A stretch of 64,000 nucleotides of DNA, from NCBI RefSeq assembly GCF_002904295.1, contig NZ_PPHG01000096.1, positions 62,001 to 126,000 of the forward strand, given 5' to 3'. Below the pieces are notes generated by a model. The model was not told where the DNA came from and ran no database searches. It saw only the letters and a list, made by a program, of their open reading frames with translations. A program made the position numbers and the translations under genes. Positions 17,019 through 25,751 of the stretch are shown in pieces. Numbering within the stretch: position 1 is the first letter of the stretch; each line of letters starts with the position of its first letter. Source of the DNA: Amycolatopsis sp. CA-128772 (lineage in GTDB: Bacteria; Actinomycetota; Actinomycetes; Mycobacteriales; Pseudonocardiaceae).

Positions 17019-18305
17019 GTGACTGGTGAACCGGGGACCGTGCCGCCCCGCTCGGGTGTCCGCAAGCTCCTCGGCCGCATCGTCGTCGACACGCGGCCGC
17101 TGAAGATCGTGGCCTTCCGGCGGCTCTGGCTGTCCACTGTGGTCACCGCCGTCGGGACGCAGCTGACCGCCGTCGCCGTGCCCAAGCAGGTCTTCGACCT
17201 CACCGGGTCGTCCGCCTACGTCGGGCTCACCGGGCTCGTCGCGCTCGTGCCGCTGCTGATCTTCGGGCTCTGGGGCGGCGCCGTCGCCGATGCCGTCGAC
17301 CGGCGGAAGCTGCTGTTCGTCACCAACGTCGGCGTCGCCATCACCTCCGCGCTGCTGTGGCTGCAGGCCTTCGCGAACTTCGGTTCCGTCTGGCTCGTCC
17401 TCGGCCTGCTCGCCGTCAACCAGGCGTTCTTCGCGATCAACATGCCCACGCGTGGCGCCGTCGTCGCCCGGCTCGTGCCCGCCGAACTGCTGCCGTCCGC
17501 GAACGCGCTCAACACCACCATGTCCACCTTCGGCGCCGTCTTCGGGCCGCTGCTCGCCGGCGCGCTGATCCCCGTGCTCGGGCTCTCCACGCTCTACCTG
17601 GTCGACGTCGTCGCCCTGACGATCACGCTGTTCGCCGTCTGGCGGCTGCCGTCGATCCCGCCGCTGAACGGCCCCCCGCGCCGCGCCGGCCTCGGCGACG
17701 TCGTCGACGGCTTCCGGTACCTGTCCGGCCAGAAGGTGCTGCTGGCCTCGTTCGTCGTCGACATCATCGCGATGGTCTTCGGCATGCCGCGGGCGCTGAT
17801 CCCGGAGATGGCCGAGCGGACGTTCGGCGACCCGCCGGGCGGCGGCCCCGCGCTCGGCTGGCTCTACGCCGCCCTGCCGCTGGGCGCGATGCTGATCGGG
17901 CTTTTCTCCGGCTGGCTGACGCGCATCCACCGCCAGGGCGTCGCGGTCGTCGTGTCGATCTGTGCGTGGGGCGCGGCGGTCGCCGCGTTCGGGCTGGCGC
18001 ACTCGCTGTGGCTCGCCGTCGTCTTCATGGCGCTGGCCGGCGCCGCGGACATGGTCAGCGCGGTCTACCGGATGGCGATCCTGCAGGTCGCGACGACCGA
18101 CGAGATGCGCGGCCGGCTCCAGGGCGTGTTCACGGTGGTGGTCGCGGGCGGTCCCCGGATCGCCGACCTGACCCACGGCTGGGGCGCGGCCGCGTTCGGC
18201 ACCACGGTGGCCGCCACCGGTGGCGGCTTGCTGGTCATCGTGCTGGTCTGCGCGTCGATGCTGCTGCTCCCGGCGTTCTGGCGCTACCGGGCGCCCACGG
18301 CGTGA
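17019..18305 (+). CDS. MFS transporter (EntS-like exporter family)
   Basis: A 428-residue major-facilitator protein with twelve predicted membrane segments. The loop 2-3 motif is GAVADAVDRRKLL and the loop 4-5 region has the GAVVARLVPAELLPSANAL signature of the EntS/MFS_3 group, which includes enterobactin exporters. The substrate here is unknown. The GTG start lies 11 bp after a TTAGC-N3-GCTAA repeat with no good ribosome site, so the transcript could be leaderless. It is followed 23 bp later by a lipoprotein gene. Confidence 0.87.
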   Translation: MTGEPGTVPPRSGVRKLLGRIVVDTRPLKIVAFRRLWLSTVVTAVGTQLTAVAVPKQVFDLTGSSAYVGLTGLVALVPLLIFGLWGGAVADAVDRRKLLFVTNVGVAITSALLWLQAFANFGSVWLVLGLLAVNQAFFAINMPTRGAVVARLVPAELLPSANALNTTMSTFGAVFGPLLAGALIPVLGLSTLYLVDVVALTITLFAVWRLPSIPPLNGPPRRAGLGDVVDGFRYLSGQKVLLASFVVDIIAMVFGMPRALIPEMAERTFGDPPGGGPALGWLYAALPLGAMLIGLFSGWLTRIHRQGVAVVVSICAWGAAVAAFGLAHSLWLAVVFMALAGAADMVSAVYRMAILQVATTDEMRGRLQGVFTVVVAGGPRIADLTHGWGAAAFGTTVAATGGGLLVIVLVCASMLLLPAFWRYRAPTA

Positions 18306-18328
18306 ACTATCCGGGCTAGGGTGCGGAC

Positions 18329-18886
18329 ATGCGTACCTTGGTCGTCGCTTTTGTCGCATTCGCCGCTTTGACCGCCTGCTCGTCGGGAGACCAGCCGGCC
18401 CCCTCGTCGTCCGCCGCCCCGAAGCCGGCCCCCAAGCCTGCACCCAGCTCGAACGCCGCCGCGGCGGCGCTGGACCCGTGCAAGCTGCTGCCCGCCGAGG
18501 CCGTGTCGAAGGCGCTGTTCCTCGACAACCTGAAGGCGGTCCCGGGCCCGGTGCAGGACAGCGCGGCCAACGGCGGCAAGGCCCGCAGCTGCGAGTACCA
18601 GCACGACGGCAAGGCCGCGGGCGCGCTCGCGGTGACGCGCTACGAGGGCAAGCAGGGCAAGCCGGCCGAGATGCTGGCATCGATCAAAAAGGCGAAGCCG
18701 GGCGCAACGGACGTCCCGGGCTTCCCGGACGGCGCGGTGTACTACGTGGACGAGCAGAAAACGGCGACCCTCGCCTCGGCCGAGCTCGTGTCGGGCACGC
18801 CGGTGCTGATCAACTACACCGGCCCGGCGAAGATGACGGCGGAGCAGCTCGCCCCGCTCGTCAAGCAGGCCCTCGCCGCGAGCTGA
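18329..18886 (+). CDS. Lipoprotein of the DUF3558 type
   Basis: A 185-residue exported lipoprotein. A short signal peptide ends in the lipobox LTAC with the lipidated cysteine at 17, followed by a Pro/Ala/Ser/Lys linker (18-45). The globular part starts DPCKLLPAEAVSKAL, the common opening of DUF3558 proteins of actinobacterial cell envelopes; a disulfide between C51 and the later SCEY cysteine is likely. Function is unknown. Its last 26 bp overlap the 3-prime end of the convergent DUF5958 gene. Confidence 0.85.
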   Translation: MRTLVVAFVAFAALTACSSGDQPAPSSSAAPKPAPKPAPSSNAAAAALDPCKLLPAEAVSKALFLDNLKAVPGPVQDSAANGGKARSCEYQHDGKAAGALAVTRYEGKQGKPAEMLASIKKAKPGATDVPGFPDGAVYYVDEQKTATLASAELVSGTPVLINYTGPAKMTAEQLAPLVKQALAAS

Positions 18887-19268
18887 GCTGGTGCCACGGG
18901 TGTGTGCACTGCCCGGCGCACTGCGCGCGCCGCCGGTCGTCCGCCACGCCGAACAGGGCCGCCAGCAGGCGGAACGCGGGCACCTGCTGGTAGTCCGGCA
19001 GCGCGCAGATCTTCCGCAGCTGCACGTGCGGCACGCCGGCCCGCAGCAGGACCGCCGCCGTGTCGCCGGGCTTGATGCCGGCGCGGCGGATCGCCGCGTC
19101 GCGGTCCTGCTCGGCGGCTCTCGCCTGCCACGCGTAAAAAGCCAGCTCGGCCAGGATGGCCCGGCGGACCGCCGGGTCCTGGCGCTCGAACCAGCGGGTC
19201 TCGTCGTCGAGTGACCGCAGGCCCTGGGCGAGCTCGTTCAGCCGGATCGCGCGCTCGTCGGGCGTCAC
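18861..19268 (-). CDS. DUF5958 family protein
   Basis: A 135-residue cytoplasmic protein. It opens with NELAQGL near residue 11, has the RAGIKPGDTAAVLL turn (62-75), then FRLLAALFGVADDRRR and a CAGQCTHPWHQL ending, which together match actinobacterial DUF5958 proteins; the assignment is from memory of that family. The GTG overlaps the stop of the upstream lactonase-like gene (GTGA), so it is the last gene of that operon. No catalytic motif is evident; the two Cys and His near the C-terminus could bind metal. Confidence 0.75.
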   Translation of the reverse strand: MTPDERAIRLNELAQGLRSLDDETRWFERQDPAVRRAILAELAFYAWQARAAEQDRDAAIRRAGIKPGDTAAVLLRAGVPHVQLRKICALPDYQQVPAFRLLAALFGVADDRRRAQCAGQCTHPWHQLSSRRGPA

Positions 19269-20089
19269 CGCCGCAGGGCGGCGAGCTCCACCGGGCTGTG
19301 CGCCGAGAACACCGTCACCTCGTCCTGGTGCTCCCGCGCCAGCTCGTGCAGCCTCGCCAGGTTCTCCAGCCTCGGCCCGCGCAGGGTCTGGACGATGTTC
19401 TGGAACGCCGTCAAACCCGGCGGGCAGTGCGGGGCCACCGGGTCCAGCTGGCCGTGGAAGAAGTACGCGTCGCCCGCGTGCAGGAGCCAGCCGTCGCCCT
19501 TGTCGATCGCCACGCCCGTGTGGCCGCGCGTGTGGCCGGTCAGCGGGACCAGGAGGATCTCTTCCGGCAGGCCCTTCAGCGAGCGGACCGCCTCGAAGCC
19601 GAACCACGGCTCGCCGGTCTCGTCGTAGGTGCTCCACAGCGGGCGGTGGGCGAACTGCGCCGCGCGGTAGCGGTTCTTCTCGGCCGCGTTCGCCGGGGCC
19701 GTTGCCGCCCGGTGCTCCTCCGCGCGGACGTGCACCACGGCGTTCGGGAAGTCCGCCAGCCCGCCCGCGTGGTCGACGTCCAGGTGCGTCGCGATGACGT
19801 GCCGGACGTCGGCCGGGTCCAGGCCGAGGGCCTTGATCTGAGCGACGGCCGTCTCCGCCGCCTCGACGCGGGCCCCGACCAGCGCCATGAACGGCCGGCC
19901 CAGCCACTCGCCGGGGCGGGCCACGGCCTGGGTGCCGAAGCCGGTGTCGACCAGGACCAGGCCGTCGCCGGTCTCGACCAGCAGGCAGTGGGCGACCAGC
20001 TCCGCCCGCCGCAGCAGGCCGGGCCGCCCGTCGAGGAGCTTGCCGCCGGCCGGCCGCATGGTCCCGCAGTTGAGGTGGTGCACCTTCAT
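19265..20089 (-). CDS. Metallo-beta-lactamase-fold hydrolase (lactonase-like), copy 2
   Basis: A 274-residue enzyme. The zinc motif is THLDVDH (H102, D104, D106, H107), followed by GHTRGH, HAGDAYF and a late AHS. The order fits N-acyl homoserine lactonase-like MBL proteins, but substrate is not known. It is closely similar in sequence throughout to the adjacent gene 20086-20919 (both open with VHHLNCGTMRP), a tandem duplication. ATG with AGGAGC upstream; the ATGA overlap couples the two copies. Confidence 0.88.
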   Translation of the reverse strand: MKVHHLNCGTMRPAGGKLLDGRPGLLRRAELVAHCLLVETGDGLVLVDTGFGTQAVARPGEWLGRPFMALVGARVEAAETAVAQIKALGLDPADVRHVIATHLDVDHAGGLADFPNAVVHVRAEEHRAATAPANAAEKNRYRAAQFAHRPLWSTYDETGEPWFGFEAVRSLKGLPEEILLVPLTGHTRGHTGVAIDKGDGWLLHAGDAYFFHGQLDPVAPHCPPGLTAFQNIVQTLRGPRLENLARLHELAREHQDEVTVFSAHSPVELAALRR

Positions 20090-20919
20090 ACGCTGCTCCT
20101 GGTGCTCAGCCGGAGGAACTCGGTCTCGTCGTGCGCGGCGAAGACGGTCACCTCGTCGCCGTGCTCTTGAACAAGCTGGCGCAGGCGGCGGTGATTGTCC
20201 AGCCGGGCGCGCGGCACCGTCTCCATACGGCCCTCGAACCACTTCAGGCCGGGCGGGCAGTGCGGGTCGGCCGAGAGCTGGCCGTGGAAGAAGTACGAGT
20301 CGCCGGCGTTGAACAGCCAGCCGTGGCCGGTGTCGACGGCGACCCCGGCGTGCCCGCGGGTGTGCCCGGCCAGCGGGACCAGCAGGACCTCCGGGCCCAC
20401 GCCGTCGAGCGGCCGGACGGCGCCGAAGCCGAACCACGGCTCGCCGGTGTCCGCATAGGACGTCCACTGTGGACCGTGCGCGAACTGGATCCGGCGGTAC
20501 CGTCCGCGTTCGGCGGCGTCACGCGGCTGCCGGAACGCCCGCAGCTCCTCGGCGTACACGTGCACCCGCGCCCACGGGAAGTCGATCAGCCCGCCCGCGT
20601 GGTCCAGGTCGAGGTGGGTCAGCACGATGTCGCGGACGTCGGCCGGGTCGAAGCCGAGCGCGCGGATCTGTGCGATCGCGGTCTGCGCGGGATCTTCGAC
20701 CGGGTTCGACCGGCGGACGAAGCCTGCGCCCAGCCAGGCGTTCCGGTCGACCGCGGCGGGCGTGCCCATGCCGGTTTCGACGAGCACGAGACCGGTGTCC
20801 GTCTCCAGCAGCAGGCAGTGGCAGACCATGGTGGCGCGCCGGAACAGGCCGGGCCGGCCGTCGATCAGCCGGCCGCCGGGCGGGCGCATGGTGCCGCAGT
20901 TCAGGTGGTGGACACGCAT
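20086..20919 (-). CDS. Metallo-beta-lactamase-fold hydrolase (lactonase-like), copy 1
   Basis: A 277-residue paralogue of the downstream gene with the same zinc ligands (THLDLDH, GHTRGH, NAGDSYF, AAHDE). Both copies carry the FFHGQL and CPPGL landmarks. The ATG shares its A with the TGA of the upstream TetR gene, and GGAG lies 8-11 bases before it. The set TetR, hydrolase 1, hydrolase 2, DUF5958 is one overlapping operon. Degradation of a lactone or ester signal is one possibility; nothing in the window shows the substrate. Confidence 0.88.
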   Translation of the reverse strand: MRVHHLNCGTMRPPGGRLIDGRPGLFRRATMVCHCLLLETDTGLVLVETGMGTPAAVDRNAWLGAGFVRRSNPVEDPAQTAIAQIRALGFDPADVRDIVLTHLDLDHAGGLIDFPWARVHVYAEELRAFRQPRDAAERGRYRRIQFAHGPQWTSYADTGEPWFGFGAVRPLDGVGPEVLLVPLAGHTRGHAGVAVDTGHGWLFNAGDSYFFHGQLSADPHCPPGLKWFEGRMETVPRARLDNHRRLRQLVQEHGDEVTVFAAHDETEFLRLSTRSSV

Positions 20920-21497
20920 CAGGAGAACTCCCGGTCGAGGGTCGTGTGCAGGTGGGTGGCGACGGCATGCATTGGCGCGAGGTCGCGGCGGGTGCGGGCC
21001 AGCAGCAGCCCGCCTTCGATCGCGGCGAGCACGATGGTGGCGAGCTCGTCCGCGCGCTCGGCCGAGAGCCCTCGGCCGGCCAGGTATCCACTGAGGACGC
21101 CGTGCCAGGACGCGTAGCCGTCCGCGCAGGCTTCCCGGATGGGCTCGCTCGTCGCGGCGGCGTCCAGGGCGACCGTCGCGAGTGGACAGCCGCGCTGGAA
21201 GTCCGATCCGGTCAGGAAGGCCGCGAGCGCGTCGACGGCCCGGCCGATCGCCGTCGCGGGATCGGGCGCGTCGGCCAGGATGGCTTCGAGGAGGGCGCCG
21301 GTGCGTTCGCTCGACAACCGGACGGCTTCGGCGGCCAGCTGTTCCTTGCCGCCGGGGAAGTGGAAGTAGAGCGACCCCTTCGGCGCGCCACCGGCCGTCG
21401 TCAGCTGGGTGAGGCCGGTGGCGTGGTAGCCCTGCGTGTGGAACAGGTCGGCGGCGGTGTCGAGCATCCGCTGCCGCGTGTCGGTGCGGCGAACCAT
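20919..21497 (-). CDS. TetR regulator of the LmrA/YxaF type
   Basis: A 192-residue regulator whose recognition helix region reads GAPKGSLYFHFPGGKEQLAAEAV, characteristic of LmrA/YxaF-like TetR proteins. The N-terminal domain covers about 1-50; the remaining helices bind an unknown ligand. ATG 21497 is chosen; an in-frame TTG at 21515 is the alternative. It heads the lactonase-like operon and is divergent from aldose epimerase. The GACCGGTC palindrome at 21524-21531 fits the known LmrA-class operator (TAGACCGGTCTA) and is probably its binding site. Confidence 0.88.
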   Translation of the reverse strand: MVRRTDTRQRMLDTAADLFHTQGYHATGLTQLTTAGGAPKGSLYFHFPGGKEQLAAEAVRLSSERTGALLEAILADAPDPATAIGRAVDALAAFLTGSDFQRGCPLATVALDAAATSEPIREACADGYASWHGVLSGYLAGRGLSAERADELATIVLAAIEGGLLLARTRRDLAPMHAVATHLHTTLDREFS

Positions 21498-21519
21498 GAC
21501 CCGACCGTAGCGCAAACTA

Positions 21520-21535
21520 TGACGACCGGTCTAGT
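21520..21535. promoter_or_regulatory. Likely LmrA-class TetR operator
   Basis: The palindrome GACCGGTC (21524-21531) followed by TAG matches the right half and core of TAGACCGGTCTA, the operator of LmrA-type repressors. It sits in the 66-bp divergent gap between the TetR gene and the aldose epimerase gene. Confidence 0.55.
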
Positions 21536-21563
21536 TACTTCGCGGATCGGTAAGGTGCTGCGC

Positions 21564-22469
21564 ATGGGCAACCCGACCGGTCAGCAGTTCGAGATCACCC
21601 GCGGCAACGCGCGCGCCGTCGTCACCGAAATCGGCGCCGGGCTGCGCGCGTTCGAAGTCGGCGGCGTCCCGTACGTCGAGGAGTTCCCCGAAGACGCGCA
21701 CCCGCCGAAGGCCGCCGGGCAGATCCTGCTGCCGTGGCCGAACCGGACCAAGGGCGGCCGGTGGACCTTCCAGGGTGAGCCGCAGCAGCTGGAGATCACC
21801 GAGGAGGCGCGCGGCAACGCCATCCACGGCCTGACCCGCCACCTCGAGTGGGAGCTGGTGGAGCACGCCGAGTCGTCGATCACCCTGGCCGTCGACGTCG
21901 CGGTGCAGCCCGGCTGGCCGGTGCCGCTGCGGGCGAGCGTGACCTACGAGGTGACCCCGCGCGAACTGGTCGTCACCCACGAACTCCGCAACGAAGGCGA
22001 GCAGCCGATCGGTGTCGGCGTCGGCACGCACCCGTACTTCCGCCTCGGCGACGTCCCGACCGACGAGGTGACCCTGACGCTGCCGGCGAGCCGCGTCCGG
22101 CCGTCGCTGCCCGACGAGCAGCTGCCCTACGCCGAGGAGCAGGACGTCGAGGGCACGGACTACGACTTCCGCGGCGGCCGGCTCCTGGCGGGCGTCGACC
22201 TGGACACGGCGTTCGGCGGGCTGAGCGCCGCCGAGGACGGCCGGCACCACATCGTCCTGGCCCACGACGAGCAGCAGCTGCTGGTCTGGACCGGCCCCGA
22301 CTTCCGCTGGGCGCAGGTGTTCACCCCGGACGACCTGGTCGGCCGCGGCCGCGCGGTCGCCATCGAGCCGATGACCTGCCCGGCCGACGCGCTCAACACG
22401 GGCACCGACCTGATCGAGCTGGAACCGGCGGCGTCGTGGTCGGGCAGCTGGGGCATCCGGGTCCCGTGA
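21564..22469 (+). CDS. Aldose 1-epimerase family protein
   Basis: A 301-residue galactose-mutarotase-fold protein. Conserved features are ILLPWPNRTKGGRW near 60 (substrate-binding Asn-Arg), NAIHGLTRH near 90 with the catalytic-region His, GVGTHPYF near 165, and the late Glu in VAIEPMTCPADAL. These match the actinobacterial aldose-1-epimerase-like group. ATG at 21564 with AAGG upstream. It overlaps the GNAT gene by GTGA and is divergent from the TetR operon. Confidence 0.88.
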   Translation: MGNPTGQQFEITRGNARAVVTEIGAGLRAFEVGGVPYVEEFPEDAHPPKAAGQILLPWPNRTKGGRWTFQGEPQQLEITEEARGNAIHGLTRHLEWELVEHAESSITLAVDVAVQPGWPVPLRASVTYEVTPRELVVTHELRNEGEQPIGVGVGTHPYFRLGDVPTDEVTLTLPASRVRPSLPDEQLPYAEEQDVEGTDYDFRGGRLLAGVDLDTAFGGLSAAEDGRHHIVLAHDEQQLLVWTGPDFRWAQVFTPDDLVGRGRAVAIEPMTCPADALNTGTDLIELEPAASWSGSWGIRVP

Positions 22470-22930
22470 AGCCGCTTCGCCTGAGCGTCGCCGACGCGGG
22501 CGAAGTGCTGACGCTGCAACGCGCCGCGTACGTCACCGAGGCCCGCGCGCACGGCGACCTCGACCTGCCGCCCCTGCTGGAGACGCTCGACGAGACGCGG
22601 GTGGCCCTGTCCGGCCTGTCCTGGGGGATCCGCGAGTCGGGCCGCCTGGTGGCGTCGGTGCGGCTGACGGTGTCGGGTGCGGTCGGCGTGATCGGCCGCT
22701 TGGTCGTGGCGCCGGATCGGCAGGGGGCCGGGCTGGGTGGCGGGCTGCTGCGGTTCGCGGAGTCGGCGGCGCCGCCGGAGGTGACGCTGTTCCGGCTGTT
22801 CACGGGCTCGGAGAGCACCGGGCCGCGGCACCTGTACGCCAAGCACGGCTACCGGGAGACGCACCGGACGCCCGAACACAACCACGAACTGGTGCACTTG
22901 GAGAAGGCCCGCGTGCGCGCACCGGGGTGA
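22466..22930 (+). CDS. GNAT-family N-acetyltransferase
   Basis: A 154-residue acetyltransferase. The acetyl-CoA site motif A is VIGRLVVAPDRQGAGLGGGLL (about 71-91), following the core beta strands; the end AKHGYRETHRT is the usual motif B region. The substrate is unknown. The GTG start overlaps the aldose epimerase stop, so it is translationally coupled to that gene. Confidence 0.85.
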   Translation: MKPLRLSVADAGEVLTLQRAAYVTEARAHGDLDLPPLLETLDETRVALSGLSWGIRESGRLVASVRLTVSGAVGVIGRLVVAPDRQGAGLGGGLLRFAESAAPPEVTLFRLFTGSESTGPRHLYAKHGYRETHRTPEHNHELVHLEKARVRAPG

Positions 22931-22950
22931 GTTCGTTAGCGTGGCGAACT

Positions 22951-24168
22951 ATGGCGAAGGCAATTGTCGGGGGCTATGTCGTCCCCATCGACGGTGATCC
23001 CATCGAGGGCGGCACGGTCCTGATCGACGGCGGCCGGATCGTCGCGGTCGGCACCGAGGCCGAAGTCGACATCCCGGAGGACGCCGAACTGGTCGACGCG
23101 GCCGGCACCTGGGTGCTGCCCGGCTTCTTCGACGCCCACGCCCACCTCGGCGTGCACGAGGACGGCGAGGGCTGGGCGGGCAACGACACGAACGAGATGA
23201 CCGACCCGAACGGCGCCCGCTTCCGCGCCGTCGACGGCATCGACCCGTACGAGCCCGGCTTCGACGACGCGCTGGCGGGCGGCGTGACCAGCGTCGTCAT
23301 CAAGCCCGGCTCGGGCAACCCGATCGGCGGCCAGACGATCGGCGTCAAGACGTGGGGCCGCAGCATCCTGGACATGACGTTCGCGGAGCACGTCAGCGTG
23401 AAGAGCGCGCTCGGCGAGAACCCGAAGCGGGTGTACGGCGACAAGAAGCAGACGCCGTCGACGCGGCTGGGTGTCGCGGCGATCCTGCGCGAGGCGTTCA
23501 CCAAGGCCCGCAACTACCAGGCCAAGCGCGCGCACGCGGAGTCCGAGGGCAAGCCGCACGAGGTCGACCTGACGCTGGAGACGCTGTCGAAGGTCCTCGA
23601 CGGCGAGCTGTACTGGGACCAGCACGTCCACCGCGCGGACGACATCGTGACGGCGCTGCGCCTGGCGGACGAATTCGGCTACAAGCTGGTGATCAACCAC
23701 GGCACCGAGGGCCACCTGATCGCGGACCTGCTGGCTTCGCGGGACGTGCCGGTCATCCTCGGGCCGCTGTTCACGACGAAGTCCAAGGTCGAACTGCGCA
23801 ACCGCACGCTGCGCTCGGCGGGCATCCTGGCGCGGGCGGGGGTGAAGATCGCGATCACGACGGACCACCCGGTGATCCCGATCAACTTCCTGGTGTACCA
23901 GGCGGCCCTGGCTGTGAAGGACGGCCTCGACCCGGCCACGGCCCTGCGGTCGCTGACGATCAACCCGGCGTCGATGCTGGGCCTGGACGGGCAGATCGGC
24001 TCGCTCAAGCCGGGCCTGGACGCGGACGTGGTGCTGTGGTCGGGCGACCCGCTGGACGTGATGAACCGCGCCCTGCGCGTGTTCGTCCGCGGCGACGAGG
24101 TGTACCACTTCGACGAGTCGCTGGGCGAGGGCGTGTCGAAGGACCGCCGCTACCGCGAGCCTCGCTGA
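22951..24168 (+). CDS. Amidohydrolase family protein (imidazolonepropionase-like)
   Basis: A 405-residue metal-dependent hydrolase. After a small N-terminal beta domain comes the metal motif FFDAHAHLG (about 61-69). NHGTEGH near 250 and ITTDHPVIP near 308 hold the later His and Asp ligands. A C-terminal DADVVLWSGDPLD returns to the composite beta domain. This pattern fits amidohydrolases annotated as imidazolonepropionase-like, but no histidine-degradation genes are adjacent. ATG at 22951, 20 bp after the GNAT gene. A strong hairpin follows. Confidence 0.87.
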   Translation: MAKAIVGGYVVPIDGDPIEGGTVLIDGGRIVAVGTEAEVDIPEDAELVDAAGTWVLPGFFDAHAHLGVHEDGEGWAGNDTNEMTDPNGARFRAVDGIDPYEPGFDDALAGGVTSVVIKPGSGNPIGGQTIGVKTWGRSILDMTFAEHVSVKSALGENPKRVYGDKKQTPSTRLGVAAILREAFTKARNYQAKRAHAESEGKPHEVDLTLETLSKVLDGELYWDQHVHRADDIVTALRLADEFGYKLVINHGTEGHLIADLLASRDVPVILGPLFTTKSKVELRNRTLRSAGILARAGVKIAITTDHPVIPINFLVYQAALAVKDGLDPATALRSLTINPASMLGLDGQIGSLKPGLDADVVLWSGDPLDVMNRALRVFVRGDEVYHFDESLGEGVSKDRRYREPR

Positions 24169-24172
24169 GTTT

Positions 24173-24215
24173 CGGGCGGCACGCCGGTAACCGGGCGGTT
24201 CCGGCGTGCCGCCCG
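24173..24215. terminator. 15-bp perfect hairpin downstream of amidohydrolase
   Basis: CGGGCGGCACGCCGG (24173-24187) pairs perfectly with 24201-24215 across a 13-base loop. It lies between the amidohydrolase gene and the convergent Uma2 remnant. Confidence 0.7.
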
Positions 24216-24216
24216 A

Positions 24217-24546
24217 TCAGTCGAGAAGGGCGTCGAGGTCGAGCTTGACCGGGAACGGGACGTCGGTGGTGAAGGTGCCGGTGACCGCGGAAGCGTCCAG
24301 GTACCCGAACTCGCCCGCGTGGTGACACGCGAGCAGCGAGATGGCCTCGCTCGTGTCGACGATCCAGTGGTGCGGGATGCCGGCGTCGGCGTATTCGTCG
24401 TGCTTGACCTGGTAGTCGGTGCGCTTCGAGCCGGGGGAGGCGACCTCGATGACGACGGCGACTTCCTCGGCTCGAAGCATGGCGCCGTCCCGACGAATCC
24501 GGGCAATCCCCGCTCTCTCGACGATGAGCAGGGGGCTCAGGTGCAA
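24217..24546 (-). pseudogene. Truncated Uma2-type (DUF820) nuclease-like gene
   Basis: The 109 readable residues correspond to the C-terminal half of Uma2 proteins: AVVIEVASPGSKRTDYQVKHDEYADAGIPHHWIVD contains the Glu-x(n)-Lys/His nuclease core of this restriction-like family. The usual N-terminal half (about 70-80 residues) is missing. A TGA lies directly before the only possible start (TTG, 24546), and only 51 bp separate it from the acyl-CoA dehydrogenase gene. It is most likely a decayed copy; Uma2 genes are abundant and poorly understood in actinobacteria. Confidence 0.6.
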
Positions 24547-24597
24547 TCACGAGTAACCGTATCTGTACCGAGCGTGTGACACCGTTCCCTCGACCGG

Positions 24598-25734
24598 CTA
24601 AGCCTTCTTCAGTTCCCGCGCGATGACCACCCGCTGGATCTGGTTCGTCCCCTCGAAGATCTGCGGCACCTTCGCCTCGCGCATGTACCGCTCCACCGGG
24701 AAGTCCCGCGTGTAGCCGGCCCCGCCGAGCACCTGGACCGCGTCCGTCGTCACCTTCATCGCGCCGTCCGTGGCCACCAGTTTCGCGATCGATGCCTGCC
24801 GCTGGAACGGCAGGCCGCGGTCGCGGCGGCGGGCCGCGTCGAGGTACATCGCGCGGGATGACTCCACCGTCGCCGCCATGTCCGCCAGGAGGAACTCGAC
24901 CCCCTGGAAGTCCGCGATCGGGCGGCCGAACTGCGTGCGGCCCTTCGCGTACGCCACCGCTTCGTCCAGGGCCGCCTGCGCCAGGCCCACCGCGCACGCC
25001 GCGATCCCGAGCCGGCCCGAGCTCAGGGACGCCAGCGCGATGCGGAGCCCGGCGCCCGGTTCTCCCAGCCGCCGCGAGGCCGGGACCCGGGCGTCGGAGA
25101 AGATCATCTGGGCGGTCGGGGACCCGGTGAGCCCCATCTTCCGTTCGCGCGGGGCCGCCGAGAGGCCTTCGGTCGCGCCCGGCACCAGCAGGGTCGAGAT
25201 CTCCGCATCGCCCGTGCGGACCATCGTCGTGTAGAAGTCCGCCACCCCCGCGTGGGTGATCCACGCCTTCGTGCCGTTGACGACGTAGTCCGGGCCGTCC
25301 AGGCGCGCGCGGGTCGAGAGCGCCGCCGCGTCCGAGCCCGCCTGCGTCTCCGACAGCGCGTACGCACCCAGCAGCGAGCCTTCGAGCATGTCCGGCAGCC
25401 ACTGGTCGCGCTGCTCGTCGGTGCCGTACTCCGACAGCGCGTAGCAGGACATCGTGTGCACCGACAGGCCGACGCCGACCGTCATCCACGCCGCCGCGAT
25501 CTCCTCCAGGACCTGCAGGTACACCTCGTACGGCACCGCCCCGCCACCCCAGCGCTCGGCGTACGGCAGGCCCAGCAGGCCGGACTTGCCCAGCAGCCGG
25601 AACTGCTCGCGGGGGAACTGCTCGGCTTCCTCCGCCGCTGCCGCCCGCGGGGCGAGTTCGTCGCGCGCGATTTCCCTGGTCAAGGCGACCAGGTCCTCAG
25701 CCTCCGGAGAGGGCAGCAGGCGTTCGGCGGGCAT
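24598..25734 (-). CDS. Acyl-CoA dehydrogenase
   Basis: A 378-residue flavoenzyme of fatty or branched-chain acyl-CoA oxidation. Landmarks: YALSETQAGSDAAALSTRA (FAD/substrate region), WITHAGVADFY, GRTQFGRPIADFQ, LGGAGYTRDFPVERYMRE, and IFEGTNQIQ with the catalytic Glu near the C-terminus. ATG with GGAGG immediately upstream. It is divergent from a TetR gene; GTACTG palindromes in between probably bind that repressor. The preferred chain length cannot be told. Confidence 0.93.
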   Translation of the reverse strand: MPAERLLPSPEAEDLVALTREIARDELAPRAAAAEEAEQFPREQFRLLGKSGLLGLPYAERWGGGAVPYEVYLQVLEEIAAAWMTVGVGLSVHTMSCYALSEYGTDEQRDQWLPDMLEGSLLGAYALSETQAGSDAAALSTRARLDGPDYVVNGTKAWITHAGVADFYTTMVRTGDAEISTLLVPGATEGLSAAPRERKMGLTGSPTAQMIFSDARVPASRRLGEPGAGLRIALASLSSGRLGIAACAVGLAQAALDEAVAYAKGRTQFGRPIADFQGVEFLLADMAATVESSRAMYLDAARRRDRGLPFQRQASIAKLVATDGAMKVTTDAVQVLGGAGYTRDFPVERYMREAKVPQIFEGTNQIQRVVIARELKKA

Positions 25735-25751
25735 CGTTGTCCTCCAAAGCG

